Assembly (NCBI RefSeq): GCF_028736155.1
Contig: NZ_CP117879.1
Span: 3,162,001-3,226,000 of the forward strand
Direction: 5' to 3'
DNA length: 64,000 nucleotides
Source of the DNA: Flavobacterium sp. KACC 22763
Lineage (GTDB): Bacteria; Bacteroidota; Bacteroidia; Flavobacteriales; Flavobacteriaceae
How positions within the stretch are numbered: position 1 is the first letter of the stretch; the number at the start of each line of letters is the position of its first letter. Position numbers and translations under genes: made by a program. The notes beneath the pieces are model-generated. The model was given only the letters and a program-made list of their open reading frames with translations, had not been told where the DNA came from and did no database searches. Positions 9,088-18,184 of the stretch are shown here, piece by piece.

Positions 9088-9983
9088 AAGCCTAAAAAAG
9101 TTTCTATTTTAGATCTTAATCTAGAAAACAAACTCATTTTATATTGAAATTTCTTTTGAGCTGAAATTGTTAAACCAATAGCGGGTGGATAATTAATGCC
9201 TACATTTTTTTCATTATCCAAAATAGGAATATATCTACGTGACGAACCCTTTGTGTGTGTAGCATCTGCACCAAAGCCTTCGTTTATGATTTTTGATTTA
9301 ATTGGATATACAGTTAATCCATTAAATTTATATTGATTATAAAACCATCTTATAGCCCATGAATCAAGCTTACCTGTCATTTGTTTCTCAAGCATAGTGT
9401 TCAAATCTGAACCGCCTTGAGAAAAAGCCTTTCTTGCTTTTTTATTTTTCACAAACAACTCATAATCTTCAATTTGCCAATCAACTTGTTCCCACCTATC
9501 TTTCCATGTTGCCCAACCCCAAGACCATCCTCTATTAAGAAAATAAATATCATAAGGATATTTTTTATCCATATTGAGATTGAATGAAAATCCTGAAACG
9601 GAAAAAACTTTTTTATGATCTGCAAATCTTTCAAGCGATTCATTCATGAAGTTTAAAAAATTACTTGTCGTAACCAAATCATCTTCTAATACGATAACAT
9701 TTTGATGGACTTTTAAAACTTCACTTACACCATCAATTATTGAGGTCGCCAATCCTTTATTTGATATTCCTTCATGGATTGTAATAGATTTAAATCCATC
9801 AATAGAATTTATATATTTTCTAACTGCACTGACAGCCTGTTTATCTGACTCTCCTTTAGCGGCATCAGAAAAAATATAAAGATCAGATTCAGCAGCAAGA
9901 TAATTTTGCTGAAGTGATTCAACTGTTTTCTTTAAAGTATCAAGACGCTTAAATGTGAATAAGACTATTGGAGCAAGTTCCAT
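9084..9983 (-). CDS. GT2-like glycosyltransferase
   Basis: The 299-residue product opens with APIVLFTFKRLDTLKKTVESL, the first strand and helix of a GT-A fold. It has VIVLEDDLVTTSNFL, where EDD is the likely metal/nucleotide-sugar acidic motif, and the conserved aromatic run RGWSWGWATWKDRW. It resembles the GT-A glycosyltransferases found in many Bacteroidota polysaccharide loci. No membrane helices are evident, so it is cytoplasmic or membrane-associated. The next gene upstream ends directly at its start with no gap, and its own end overlaps the acyltransferase start. Donor and acceptor are unknown. Confidence 0.82.
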   Translation of the reverse strand: MELAPIVLFTFKRLDTLKKTVESLQQNYLAAESDLYIFSDAAKGESDKQAVSAVRKYINSIDGFKSITIHEGISNKGLATSIIDGVSEVLKVHQNVIVLEDDLVTTSNFLNFMNESLERFADHKKVFSVSGFSFNLNMDKKYPYDIYFLNRGWSWGWATWKDRWEQVDWQIEDYELFVKNKKARKAFSQGGSDLNTMLEKQMTGKLDSWAIRWFYNQYKFNGLTVYPIKSKIINEGFGADATHTKGSSRRYIPILDNEKNVGINYPPAIGLTISAQKKFQYKMSLFSRLRSKIETFLGL

Positions 9984-10838
9984 TTATATATTTTTTTTAA
10001 ATTCTGATCCAAGTATTCTACAGTAGTCAAATAAAAAATAAACAATACTACAGCAACTATTTTTTTTTGCCCAATACCACCTTCTTTTTATGTTGACAGG
10101 AGATTTTTTAGATGTAAGAGTATCTCGCCAGTATTTAATAGTTTTTTTTCTATGTAAATTTTTTAATCCAGTAGCGTTTACTTCACTAAAAACAACAGAG
10201 GAAGTAGAAACAAATAATGAGTACCCATTTCTTTTACATCTTAAAGAAAAATCTTCGTCTGCAGAGTAATGAGGAAAATAAATTTCATCAAACACACCAA
10301 GAGATTTAAAAACCTCAATAGGATATAAAGTACCTCTACCAGGCAGAAGATCACTTTCTATAATACTATTATTTATTCTTAAAGTTTCGTATTCCTGTTC
10401 TAAACTAACGGCTGAACGATATTTTGCAGTAACTGAATTCCACTTAATTCCAGCAAAAACAATTTTATTTATATCTCTTCTATCAACAGACACACTTCCT
10501 ATAATAGATTTATATTTATCTGCAGCTGTGCTAATTATAGTTTCCAAATAATTTTGATCAACTATTAAATCATTATTTAAAGTTAAAACATATTCTGCTT
10601 GATTATATAAAGCGTATTTAACACCTAAATTAGTAGCTGCAGTCCACCACATATTTTCGTTTCCTTGCAGAATTATTACTTCGGGAAATATATTTCTAAT
10701 TTCGCTTGAAGTTTCATCAGTAGAGCCATGATCAACAACGACTATTTTATATTTGGAATAAGTCTGAAAGCACAAACTTTCTAAACAAGCTTTTGTAAAA
10801 TTCCATCTATTTAATACTGGAATAATAATATAAATCAT
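9984..10838 (-). CDS. GT2 family glycosyltransferase (rhamnosyltransferase-like)
   Basis: This 284-residue GT-A protein begins IYIIIPVLNRWNFTKACLES, followed by VVVDHGSTDETS and GNENMWWTAATNLGVKYAL. YVLTLNNDLIVD carries the metal-binding acidic motif, and YFPHYSADEDFSLRC is near the usual position of the catalytic base region. The 'GN.N.WW..A.N.G' segment is common in rhamnosyltransferase-like GT2 members, but the sugar is not established. It overlaps the polymerase gene by four bases. With the two other transferases and the initiating enzyme this would build a repeat of about four sugars. Confidence 0.85.
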   Translation of the reverse strand: MIYIIIPVLNRWNFTKACLESLCFQTYSKYKIVVVDHGSTDETSSEIRNIFPEVIILQGNENMWWTAATNLGVKYALYNQAEYVLTLNNDLIVDQNYLETIISTAADKYKSIIGSVSVDRRDINKIVFAGIKWNSVTAKYRSAVSLEQEYETLRINNSIIESDLLPGRGTLYPIEVFKSLGVFDEIYFPHYSADEDFSLRCKRNGYSLFVSTSSVVFSEVNATGLKNLHRKKTIKYWRDTLTSKKSPVNIKRRWYWAKKNSCCSIVYFLFDYCRILGSEFKKNI

Positions 10839-12199
10839 TTAATATGCATGTTATTAGAAATTAACAATTTACAGAAACGATAAAATAAATATGTATATAC
10901 CATAACTGTTAAACAGCCAAAAAAAACAGTTGCTTGTCCGTTAATAAGTAAAATAAAGAGGGCGAATAGAATAGAATTCTGAATTAAGTTAAAATAAGAA
11001 TTTGGATTCATTAATTTTTGGGATATGTTATTAGCAAAAAATGCTATTAAGATCATTATTGGTAAAACTAAAAATCCATATGCAAAATATAATTCACCCA
11101 CAATTCCAATTCTAATTCCAAATTTTTCATTGTATAAATTCATAAAAGCATGATGGCTACCCATCTTATATAATTCATTTTTATCCAAATCCAGCATTTC
11201 TAGAATAGTAGAATTTGCAAATGATCCAAAGGCACTCCATTCAAAATTATAATTTCGGATTGATTGAATATTATACGTATTAAAACAATGAACATAGTCT
11301 TTAAATTCAACTCCAAATGGAATATTTTCTACCAAAAGAGTAAGAGATTCTCGTATATCGGAACCTGTTCTTAAAATATTAATTAAAATATAAACTATTC
11401 CGACACTTGAAAAAGACAAAATAATAGGGCTGTAATCAATCTTTATATCTCTACTTATAACTTCGAATTCGTTATTTTTTAAATTAACCATCAAAGGGAC
11501 AAAACTTAAAATACACATTAAAAGAATAAATCTTTTTCCATCAACAGAAACGATAAATAAAATAACTAATAAATAAAAAAAGGAAAAGATTCTCTTATCT
11601 CTAAACATTAAATAAGTTAGGCTAAAACTATATACACAGAGAAATTTCAACCCATAAAAGAAACCATAATTAAACTCATACATATCGCCAACAAAATCCT
11701 GGCCACTAAGAATTGGAAGAATTCCTATGTTTGTATATATACTATATATAAAAACCAAAGGATATATTAACATTAAGTAAATAAATGGTGTCTTTAAAAA
11801 GACATGTTGGTCATTAACAAATCGTTTTTTTTTTATTTTCTTTCTTTCAAAGAAAAGAATACCTAAAATAAAAACAAGTAAACATAAAAGATACAAAAAT
11901 GAAGCATCATGTATTTCGAGATTCCAGATATTAGTTCTTGACTTGGAACTATTAATATTTAAAACACCTAAAAAATAAAAAATGAGCCAAGTTCCAGAGA
12001 TAATTTTATTAAACACGTTTTTCATTCTGCTTATTAAAAAACAATTAACAAAGCAAATTATAATGATGTCAAAAGGAATTGTTTGAGCGATATTTCCTGG
12101 ATAAACTAAGACAATTAATTCATTAAATAGTAAAATAAAAATATACGGAATTAAAATTTTAAAGTTGAAGCTCGTCTGATTTAAACTATTGCTTTTCAT
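10835..12199 (-). CDS. Wzy-like O-antigen/capsule repeat polymerase
   Basis: The 454-residue protein is strongly hydrophobic, with about ten to twelve predicted membrane segments (for example IIICFVNCFLI and FLYLLCLLVFILGILFF) and a larger polar loop in the second half. There is little recognisable motif content, as usual for Wzy proteins. Its size, topology and position between a flippase, acyltransferase and glycosyltransferases support the call. Wzy joins lipid-linked repeat units at the periplasmic face, with chain length set by the Wzc/Wzz domain protein. Genes on both sides overlap it by 4 and 14 bases. Confidence 0.8.
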   Translation of the reverse strand: MKSNSLNQTSFNFKILIPYIFILLFNELIVLVYPGNIAQTIPFDIIIICFVNCFLISRMKNVFNKIISGTWLIFYFLGVLNINSSKSRTNIWNLEIHDASFLYLLCLLVFILGILFFERKKIKKKRFVNDQHVFLKTPFIYLMLIYPLVFIYSIYTNIGILPILSGQDFVGDMYEFNYGFFYGLKFLCVYSFSLTYLMFRDKRIFSFFYLLVILFIVSVDGKRFILLMCILSFVPLMVNLKNNEFEVISRDIKIDYSPIILSFSSVGIVYILINILRTGSDIRESLTLLVENIPFGVEFKDYVHCFNTYNIQSIRNYNFEWSAFGSFANSTILEMLDLDKNELYKMGSHHAFMNLYNEKFGIRIGIVGELYFAYGFLVLPIMILIAFFANNISQKLMNPNSYFNLIQNSILFALFILLINGQATVFFGCLTVMVYTYLFYRFCKLLISNNMHIK

Positions 12200-12833
12200 C
12201 TAATTTTCTAATAAACTTCGCAGGATTGCCTGCCCAAATTTGATTTTCAGGAACATCTTTAGTAACAACCGAACAAGCTCCAATTATTGAGTTTTGCCCA
12301 ATCGTTACACCCTTTAGTATTGTTGAATGTGCCCCAATAAAAGCATTACTACATATTATGATAGGTTTATTTTTTGCTCCTAATCTATCTTTATAACTAT
12401 CTTTTCTTTCTTCTGGGTTTAAACTATGGAAATCTGTATCATAAATCACGACATTCCCTCCCAATTTCACATTATCACCAATCTGCACACTATTATGACA
12501 TACAATTGCTGATGAACTAATCCCTACATTATTACCAAATATTAAATTTCCGTTCTTCCCAACCATAAAACTACATCTCTTAAATCTACCAATAGGATTT
12601 GAGACCTCTCTATTATTCATTTTAAAATTTACGCCAATTACCATCCTTCCTCCACGAGCAATAAAGACTTTAGGAACTCCATTCGTTATGAATTTATCAA
12701 ATTTTACTCCGTTTGAGTATAGAATAAAACAACAAAAAACTTTATCTAATACTTTTAGAAAAGTATAGTAAACTTTTCTAAAAACTTTAAAAAAGAGAAT
12801 AGTTATGGATTGAAACGAACTCATAAATTCCAA
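12186..12833 (-). CDS. Hexapeptide-repeat acyltransferase
   Basis: The 215-residue product carries left-handed beta-helix repeats (FGNNVGISSSAIVCHNSVQI, IGDNVKLGGNVVIYDTDFH, IGAHSTILKGVTIGQNSIIG) and the C-terminal IWAGNPAKFIRKL signature of CatB/maltose acetyltransferase-like enzymes. The 'YDTDFHS' loop is the usual site of the catalytic histidine. It has an additional basic N-terminal stretch of about 60 residues. It likely acylates a sugar of the repeat unit. Its start lies 13 bases inside the flippase gene and its end 14 bases inside the polymerase gene, so the three are translationally coupled. Confidence 0.85.
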   Translation of the reverse strand: MEFMSSFQSITILFFKVFRKVYYTFLKVLDKVFCCFILYSNGVKFDKFITNGVPKVFIARGGRMVIGVNFKMNNREVSNPIGRFKRCSFMVGKNGNLIFGNNVGISSSAIVCHNSVQIGDNVKLGGNVVIYDTDFHSLNPEERKDSYKDRLGAKNKPIIICSNAFIGAHSTILKGVTIGQNSIIGACSVVTKDVPENQIWAGNPAKFIRKLDEKQ

Positions 12834-14185
12834 ATTCCTTTTGCTTTTTGAGAAATTATCTTATTAAATTGAACAGTAGAGATAATTACACTCGGGACAA
12901 TACAAATTATAGTTCCCAAAATAATTCCAACTGGTCCAATATTAAGATGTTTTGCAAAGAAAATAGAAATAGGAATATTCAAAACACTCATAAAGATAGT
13001 TTGATATAATTGCAATTTAACCTTGCCAATCCCATTTATAAAATAATTAAAAGGCGTTAAATATATTATCAAGCAGGTATAGATACACATTGATAAACTC
13101 ATATAAAATGGCACATCAGCTTCTTTACCTAACCATATTTTATACAAAAAATCGGAGCACAGTAATATCATCACAGAAATTACGCAAAAAATGACTATAA
13201 ACATTTTCAAATTTTTCATAGCTACTTTTATCCACATGTAATCACTTTTAAAATATGCTTCAGTAAAAGAAGACCAATATGGTGTAACAATAATAGTAAA
13301 CATCATTATTGAGATACTAAACAACTTCAATGCTAAATTATATGGAACAACTTCTTTAGGAGAAAACAGTTGAGAAATAATTATATTATCTGTTGTTGTA
13401 ATAATTATCCAAGCCATTTGTATAAAAAAAAAGCTAAACCCCAAGCCAAAAATATCCTTAAAATAATCCTTCTTCCACAAAGAAAAAACAGGTTTGTAAT
13501 CTTTATAAACATTTGTAAAAGCAAAAACATTAAGTCCAATCAATATCAAAACTGGTAATACAGAAAAAATAATTCCAAATAAAAACAAAGAACTTTCTGT
13601 TGTTTGTATCATAAACCATATTGCTATTAAGGAAAGTAATGAAGTGTAAAAATTAATTTTTCCTTGCATCGAATGATTTTGATCTGCAGTATAAATAGTC
13701 GTGATTAATTTCCCTACTAAATTCAAACAAAATAAAGCAAACACAATTGGCATAAGTAAACTAAGTTGTTTCTGGAAATTTTCATTGGTATTAAAAACTT
13801 TTGACCAATCAACAAAAAAATTAAAAAGAAAAAAAACTGGAATTAGAATAAAACAAATAGACCCAATTGTAAAATAAGCAGTGCTCACGTAAGTTTTTGC
13901 TAAAATCAAGTCTTCTTTTGCTTTGGCCTCAGCAAATTTATTTCGCAAACCGTTTCCTATACCAATGTCGAAAAAAGAAAACCATGCTATAAAAGAACTA
14001 AGTGTAAGCCATACGCCATAATTATCTGTATCTAAAAACTTAATAGTCAATGGAACCATTAGAAAAGAACAAATTATACTTCCACCTTTATAGAGAAAAG
14101 AAATGAACACGTGTCTAGTAATATTCTTTGTACGGTTGCTCTTAATTCCGGCCTTATCATAAATCTTTTGAACTAAATGTTTCAA
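12821..14185 (-). CDS. Wzx-like oligosaccharide flippase
   Basis: This 454-residue integral membrane protein has roughly twelve hydrophobic spans. It starts with the polysaccharide_synt domain pattern (FISFLYKGGSIICSFLMVPLTI, FLDTDNYGVWLTLSSFIAWF, FFDIGIGNGLRNKFAEA). The 'YGVWLTL...DIGIGNGLRNK' segment is diagnostic for Wzx/MATE-like polysaccharide flippases. It would move undecaprenyl-linked repeat units across the inner membrane. It is first in a set of overlapping genes leading to the acyltransferase and polymerase. A 58-base gap separates it from the GDP-mannose dehydratase gene. Confidence 0.9.
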   Translation of the reverse strand: MKHLVQKIYDKAGIKSNRTKNITRHVFISFLYKGGSIICSFLMVPLTIKFLDTDNYGVWLTLSSFIAWFSFFDIGIGNGLRNKFAEAKAKEDLILAKTYVSTAYFTIGSICFILIPVFFLFNFFVDWSKVFNTNENFQKQLSLLMPIVFALFCLNLVGKLITTIYTADQNHSMQGKINFYTSLLSLIAIWFMIQTTESSLFLFGIIFSVLPVLILIGLNVFAFTNVYKDYKPVFSLWKKDYFKDIFGLGFSFFFIQMAWIIITTTDNIIISQLFSPKEVVPYNLALKLFSISIMMFTIIVTPYWSSFTEAYFKSDYMWIKVAMKNLKMFIVIFCVISVMILLCSDFLYKIWLGKEADVPFYMSLSMCIYTCLIIYLTPFNYFINGIGKVKLQLYQTIFMSVLNIPISIFFAKHLNIGPVGIILGTIICIVPSVIISTVQFNKIISQKAKGIWNL

Positions 14186-14243
14186 ATTTTAATATTTAAT
14201 TTTATAAAAAATGGTTTTCAGTTTAAAAGCGGAATATCAAAAA

Positions 14244-15371
14244 TTACTCAAAATAATTTAAAGTTTTATACCCAACTTCTTTCAAGTATTGATCTTTTTG
14301 CATGAGTTCCAAATCACTTTGCATCATATCTGTCACTAAAGCCTGTAAATCATAATTGCAATCCCAGCCTAATTTACTCTTTGCTTTAGCTGGATCACCG
14401 ATCAGCAAATCGACTTCTGTAGGCCTGAAATACTTAGGATCAACTGCCAATACTTCTTTGCCAATCTCTATTTGAAAATTAGAATTATTACAAGCTTTTA
14501 CATACCCTTTTTCATCAACTCCATTGCCAATAAATTCTAACTCAATTCCGACTTCAGCAAAGCTCATACGTACAAAATCTCTAACAGTAGTTGTCTTACC
14601 TGTTGCAATTACCCAATCTTCAGGTTTATCAGCCTGAAGAATCATCCACATCATCCTAACATAATCTTTAGCATGTCCCCAATCGCGTTTAGCATCTAAA
14701 TTTCCCAGGTGCAATTTATTTTGCAACCCTAGTGCAATTCTGACAGTTGCTCTTGTAATTTTTCTGGTCACAAAAGTTTCTCCTCGTCTTGGAGATTCAT
14801 GATTGAACAAAATACCATTGCAGGCAAACATATTATATGCTTCTCGGTAATTTTTTGTTATCCAAAAACCATAAATTTTAGCAGCACCATATGGAGAACG
14901 TGGGTAAAATGGAGAGTTCTCATCATAAAACCCTTTTTCATTCTTATTATCTGCCAAACCTCCATATAATTCAGAAGTTGAAGCCTGATAAATTTTTGTT
15001 TTTTTCTCAAGTCCTAATATCCTAACTGCTTCTAAAATGCGCAAAGTCCCAATTCCATCAACATTTGCTACATATTCTGGAGAATCAAAAGATACTTTTA
15101 CATGAGACATTGCTCCTAAATTATAAATTTCGTCAGGCTGTACTTCCTGAATAATTCTGATAATATTAGTTGAATCTGTCAAATCGCCATAATGCAATTT
15201 GAAATTCACATGCGACTCATACTGATCCTGATAAAGATGATCTATTCGCTGTGTATTAAAAGACGATGCACGTCTTTTTACTCCATGTACCTGATATCCT
15301 TTTTCTAATAATAATTCAGCCAAATAAGATCCGTCCTGACCTGTGATTCCTGTAATAAGTGCTACTTTCAT
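14244..15371 (-). CDS. gmd: GDP-mannose 4,6-dehydratase
   Basis: The 375-residue product is an extended SDR enzyme. It has the NAD(P)-binding motif TGITGQDG (7-14), the active-site region STSELYG (131-137) and the Tyr161-x-x-x-Lys165 pair ([10 protein letters not shown]). The block [19 protein letters not shown] is characteristic of GMD. It converts GDP-D-mannose to GDP-4-keto-6-deoxy-D-mannose. The fcl gene is 33 bases upstream in the same operon, so the pathway to GDP-L-fucose is complete in the cluster and L-fucose is a predicted component of the polymer. Length is normal for the family. Confidence 0.96.
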   Translation of the reverse strand: MKVALITGITGQDGSYLAELLLEKGYQVHGVKRRASSFNTQRIDHLYQDQYESHVNFKLHYGDLTDSTNIIRIIQEVQPDEIYNLGAMSHVKVSFDSPEYVANVDGIGTLRILEAVRILGLEKKTKIYQASTSELYGGLADNKNEKGFYDENSPFYPRSPYGAAKIYGFWITKNYREAYNMFACNGILFNHESPRRGETFVTRKITRATVRIALGLQNKLHLGNLDAKRDWGHAKDYVRMMWMILQADKPEDWVIATGKTTTVRDFVRMSFAEVGIELEFIGNGVDEKGYVKACNNSNFQIEIGKEVLAVDPKYFRPTEVDLLIGDPAKAKSKLGWDCNYDLQALVTDMMQSDLELMQKDQYLKEVGYKTLNYFE

Positions 15372-15404
15372 ATTTTATTCAATTTTGGACAGTATAGTGT
15401 TCCT

Positions 15405-16355
15405 TTATAATTTTATCTGCTTAAAATTTTCAATGTTTTTTGAAAACCAATCGTAAGTTGTTTTAATCCCTTCATAAAGTTCTACTTCATGCTTCCATCC
15501 AAGTTTATGCATTTTTGAGACATCCATAAGTTTCTTAGGTGTGCCATCAGGTTTGTCAGCGTCCCAAATAATCTTTCCAGTATGGCCAGTAACTTGCTGC
15601 ACAATTGTGGCTAATTTTTCTATTGCTAGATCTTGGCCTGTGCCTACATTGTATAAATAGTGAGGCAGCTTGTTCTCTAAAGCAAAAACAACCGCTTTAG
15701 CCATATCATCGACATACAAAAACTCTCGCATTGGCTTTCCGCTCCCCCAAAGAGTTACTGGGGCGTTATCATTTATTCTAGCTTCATGAAATTTTCGAAT
15801 CATAGCTGGTAAAACATGTGAAGTATTTAAATCAAAATTGTCATGTGGACCATACAAATTTGTTGGCATAAGACTTACATAATCTTTTCCAAATTGTTTT
15901 CTAATAGCTTGACAAGCTTTTATACCCGAAATTTTTGCAATAGCATACCATTCATTGGTTGGTTCTAGAGCATCTGTTAACAGATAATCCTCTTTTAACG
16001 GTTGTGGAGCTAATTTTGGATAAATACAAGAACTTCCTAAAAAAATAAACTTTTCTACTCCACTGCGCAAAGCAGCATCAATTAGATTATTTTGAATTTG
16101 CATATTCTCCATTATAAATTGATATGGAAAATCATTATTAGCCAAGATTCCCCCAACACGAGCGGCCGCATCAATCACAATTTCAGGCTGGCTGCCGGCA
16201 AAAAAATCATAAACTGATTTTTGATTTCTTAAATCTAATTCTGCACTAGAAAGCCCAATTAAATTTGTAAATCCTTTTTCAACCAAAATTTTCCAAATGG
16301 CGCTACCTACCATTCCTTTATGACCTGCAATATAAATTCTGCTATCCTTTTTCAT
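15405..16355 (-). CDS. fcl: GDP-L-fucose synthase
   Basis: This 316-residue SDR enzyme shows GHKGMVG (11-17) for NADP binding, GSSCIYP at 107-113 (including the Ser and Cys known in the E. coli active site) and Tyr137-x-x-x-Lys141 (YAIAKISG). It epimerises and reduces GDP-4-keto-6-deoxymannose to GDP-L-fucose. It lies 14 bases after the nucleotidyltransferase gene and just before gmd. The order fcl then gmd in transcription is the reverse of the enzymatic order, which is unremarkable. Confidence 0.95.
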   Translation of the reverse strand: MKKDSRIYIAGHKGMVGSAIWKILVEKGFTNLIGLSSAELDLRNQKSVYDFFAGSQPEIVIDAAARVGGILANNDFPYQFIMENMQIQNNLIDAALRSGVEKFIFLGSSCIYPKLAPQPLKEDYLLTDALEPTNEWYAIAKISGIKACQAIRKQFGKDYVSLMPTNLYGPHDNFDLNTSHVLPAMIRKFHEARINDNAPVTLWGSGKPMREFLYVDDMAKAVVFALENKLPHYLYNVGTGQDLAIEKLATIVQQVTGHTGKIIWDADKPDGTPKKLMDVSKMHKLGWKHEVELYEGIKTTYDWFSKNIENFKQIKL

Positions 16356-16369
16356 AATCTCAAAATACT

Positions 16370-16795
16370 TTATTGCACTTTAGCCAACTCCCTAACAGCC
16401 ACTTCCTTTCTAAGCCCACTACTCGAAAAACGATGATCACGTTTGTTAAAATAAATCTCAATTCCTTTTTCTTCACAATATTTTCTACCAGTAAATTGTT
16501 TATGTTGATATTCATCGCCTATTATGCGAACATCAATTTTAAAAGCTCTTAGGATATCTTCTAAGTCTTGTTCTGTAGAATAAGGAACAATTTCATCTAC
16601 AAACTTGCATCCCTTCAGCTGAATGTATCTTTCAACTACAGTTTGAGCAGGTTTGTTTTTTTCTGGTCTATCTAATGTTGGATCTGTTTGTAATCCCACT
16701 ATTAAATAATCACATATCTGCTTTGCTTCTTCTAACATTTTAATATGGCCTGCATGCAGTAAATCAAAAGCGCTAAAAGTTATTCCTATCTTCAT
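16370..16795 (-). CDS. TagD/RfaE-like cytidylyltransferase-family protein
   Basis: The 141-residue protein carries the nucleotidyltransferase signature HAGH at residues 14-17 (SAFDLLHAGHIKML) and the C-terminal FSSSGLRKEV segment that matches the second nucleotide-binding motif of the family. Relatives include glycerol-3-phosphate cytidylyltransferase and the nucleotidyl domain of HldE. It would activate a small phosphorylated compound. No matching polyol-phosphate transferase is encoded in this cluster, so product and use are uncertain. It is the first gene after the presumed promoter near 16954-16985, about 150 bases from its start codon. Confidence 0.8.
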   Translation of the reverse strand: MKIGITFSAFDLLHAGHIKMLEEAKQICDYLIVGLQTDPTLDRPEKNKPAQTVVERYIQLKGCKFVDEIVPYSTEQDLEDILRAFKIDVRIIGDEYQHKQFTGRKYCEEKGIEIYFNKRDHRFSSSGLRKEVAVRELAKVQ

Positions 16796-17132
16796 TTCTT
16801 AGACTTTAGTTTATTTATTTATAATTGTCAAATTCTTAGCTGACTGGCACAGCTTCGCTACTCCCACTCACATAAACTGGGATCAAATCTGATTTTGATT
16901 ATATACACAAACCTTCCTTAAATATGTCGTAGGCTTATGTTCTTATTTTTTTGCAAAAGTAGCCTAACGTAAAGGTAGGATACAAGGCAAAAAGAAAGAA
17001 TTATCTTATTTTATCACAAATAAAACCTTTAGGGGTTATCTCCAAAATGGGGCAAAAAGACATTTATAGCAATTAGCTCCTATTTTTCAGACATTAAACC
17101 CTATTTTTACTTTCTTAATAAACCTTAATCAA
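16796..17132. other. Intergenic: polysaccharide operon promoter and long leader
   Basis: No gene is seen in these 337 bases. On the minus strand there is a promoter (separate entry) followed by an untranslated leader of about 150 bases before the first cluster gene. The leader has some GC-richer sequence near 16845-16880, unlike its AT-rich surroundings, but I could not identify a known riboswitch or a clear hairpin with a T run. The plus-strand side, 17040-17132, precedes the gene at 17133 with no strong promoter match. Confidence 0.5.
16954..16985 (-). promoter_or_regulatory. Promoter for the polysaccharide operon
   Basis: On the minus strand TTG (16985-16983) and TACTTTTG (16961-16954) are separated by 21 bases, fitting the Bacteroidota TTG / TAnnTTTG promoter. 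Transcription would start near 16947 and run into the cluster. Confidence 0.6.
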
Positions 17133-18095
17133 ATGATTAGAATATTAGTACTTTGGGGCCTACTTATCTCTTCAGCTTATAGTCAAAATGAAGTGCATCC
17201 AGATGTAAAAGCTAAAAATTACAATTCTAAAGCAATAAACACTGGTAAACTCAGCAATAAAAACCTGAAACTAAAACCCGAATATTCCATTCGTTTGAGT
17301 GATTCCATAAAAGAAACTTCTGGATTAATCGCCTTCGAAAATCTTCTTTGGACACATAATGATGATCACGACAAAACGATTTATGGACTGGATTCTTTAG
17401 GAAAAATTAAAAAGAAAATTGTTTTGGAACAGGCAGTGAATCACGACTGGGAAGAAATTTCGCAAGACAACACAAATATCTATATTGGAGATTTTGGAAA
17501 CAATTATTCTGGAAATCGTTCGGATTTGAAAATTCTTAAAATCGATAAAAAATCTTTTCTGGAAGGCAATCCAAATATTGAAACCATTTCTTTCACCTAT
17601 TCCGATCAAACCGATTTTTCTCCTTCAAAACCTAACAAAACTGATTTTGATTGCGAAGCTTTTATTGTTTCCAAAGACAGCATTTATCTTTTTACCAAGC
17701 AATGGAAATCATCCAAAACCAATATTTATGTTTTGTCGAAACAAAAAGGAACACAAACTGCAAAATTTAAATCAACACTCGACACCAAAGGTTTGGTTAC
17801 GGGTGCAACCTATTTAGAAGATAAAAAACTCATTACTTTGTGCGGTTATACTAAGGTCGGAAAACCGTTTTTATATCTGCTTTATGATTTTAAAAATCAG
17901 GATTTTTTGTCTGGAAACAAAAGGCGAATCGATTTAAAACTTCCCTTTCATCAAGTAGAAGGAATTGCAACAAAAGATGGCCTCCATTATTTTATTACGA
18001 ATGAATCTCTTGTTCGGAAACCTGTTTTAAACAATCCGCAGCAAATTCATTATTTTGATTTGAGTTCTATCCTTAGCTTGTATCTCCATAAATAA
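17133..18095 (+). CDS. Secreted beta-propeller-like protein of unknown function
   Basis: The 320-residue product begins with a short signal peptide (MIRILVLWGLLISSAYSQNE). The rest contains repeating propeller-like blades: SGLIAFENLLWTHNDDHD, IYIGDFGNNYSGNRSDLKI, SIYLFTKQWKSSKTNIYVL and GLHYFITNESLVRKPVL. The pattern resembles SdiA-regulated or phytase-like propellers, but no catalytic residues can be assigned. It is transcribed away from the polysaccharide cluster and is probably monocistronic. It is exported, probably to the periplasm or outer surface; function unknown. Confidence 0.65.
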   Translation: MIRILVLWGLLISSAYSQNEVHPDVKAKNYNSKAINTGKLSNKNLKLKPEYSIRLSDSIKETSGLIAFENLLWTHNDDHDKTIYGLDSLGKIKKKIVLEQAVNHDWEEISQDNTNIYIGDFGNNYSGNRSDLKILKIDKKSFLEGNPNIETISFTYSDQTDFSPSKPNKTDFDCEAFIVSKDSIYLFTKQWKSSKTNIYVLSKQKGTQTAKFKSTLDTKGLVTGATYLEDKKLITLCGYTKVGKPFLYLLYDFKNQDFLSGNKRRIDLKLPFHQVEGIATKDGLHYFITNESLVRKPVLNNPQQIHYFDLSSILSLYLHK

Positions 18096-18118
18096 TTCGC
18101 AAATGCAAGATAATAGTT

Positions 18119-18126
18119 TACTTTTG
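18119..18126 (+). promoter_or_regulatory. Possible -7 box for the ABC-F gene
   Basis: TACTTTTG matches TAnnTTTG and lies about 60 bases before the GTG start at 18185. The expected -33 position has TTCG instead of TTTG, so the match is partial. Confidence 0.45.
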
Positions 18127-18145
18127 CAGAAAGTTATGTTTTAGA

Positions 18146-18180
18146 AACATTCATAACTCATAATTTATAACTTATACTTA
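18146..18180. repeat. Reduplicated-word spacer (ATAACT/TATAACTTATA type)
   Basis: The gap before the ABC-F gene contains a short degenerate repetition of a 'cataact / ataatt / ataactta' word. It is one of several intergenic stretches in this window with a locally repeated word. Confidence 0.4.
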
Positions 18181-18184
18181 CAAA

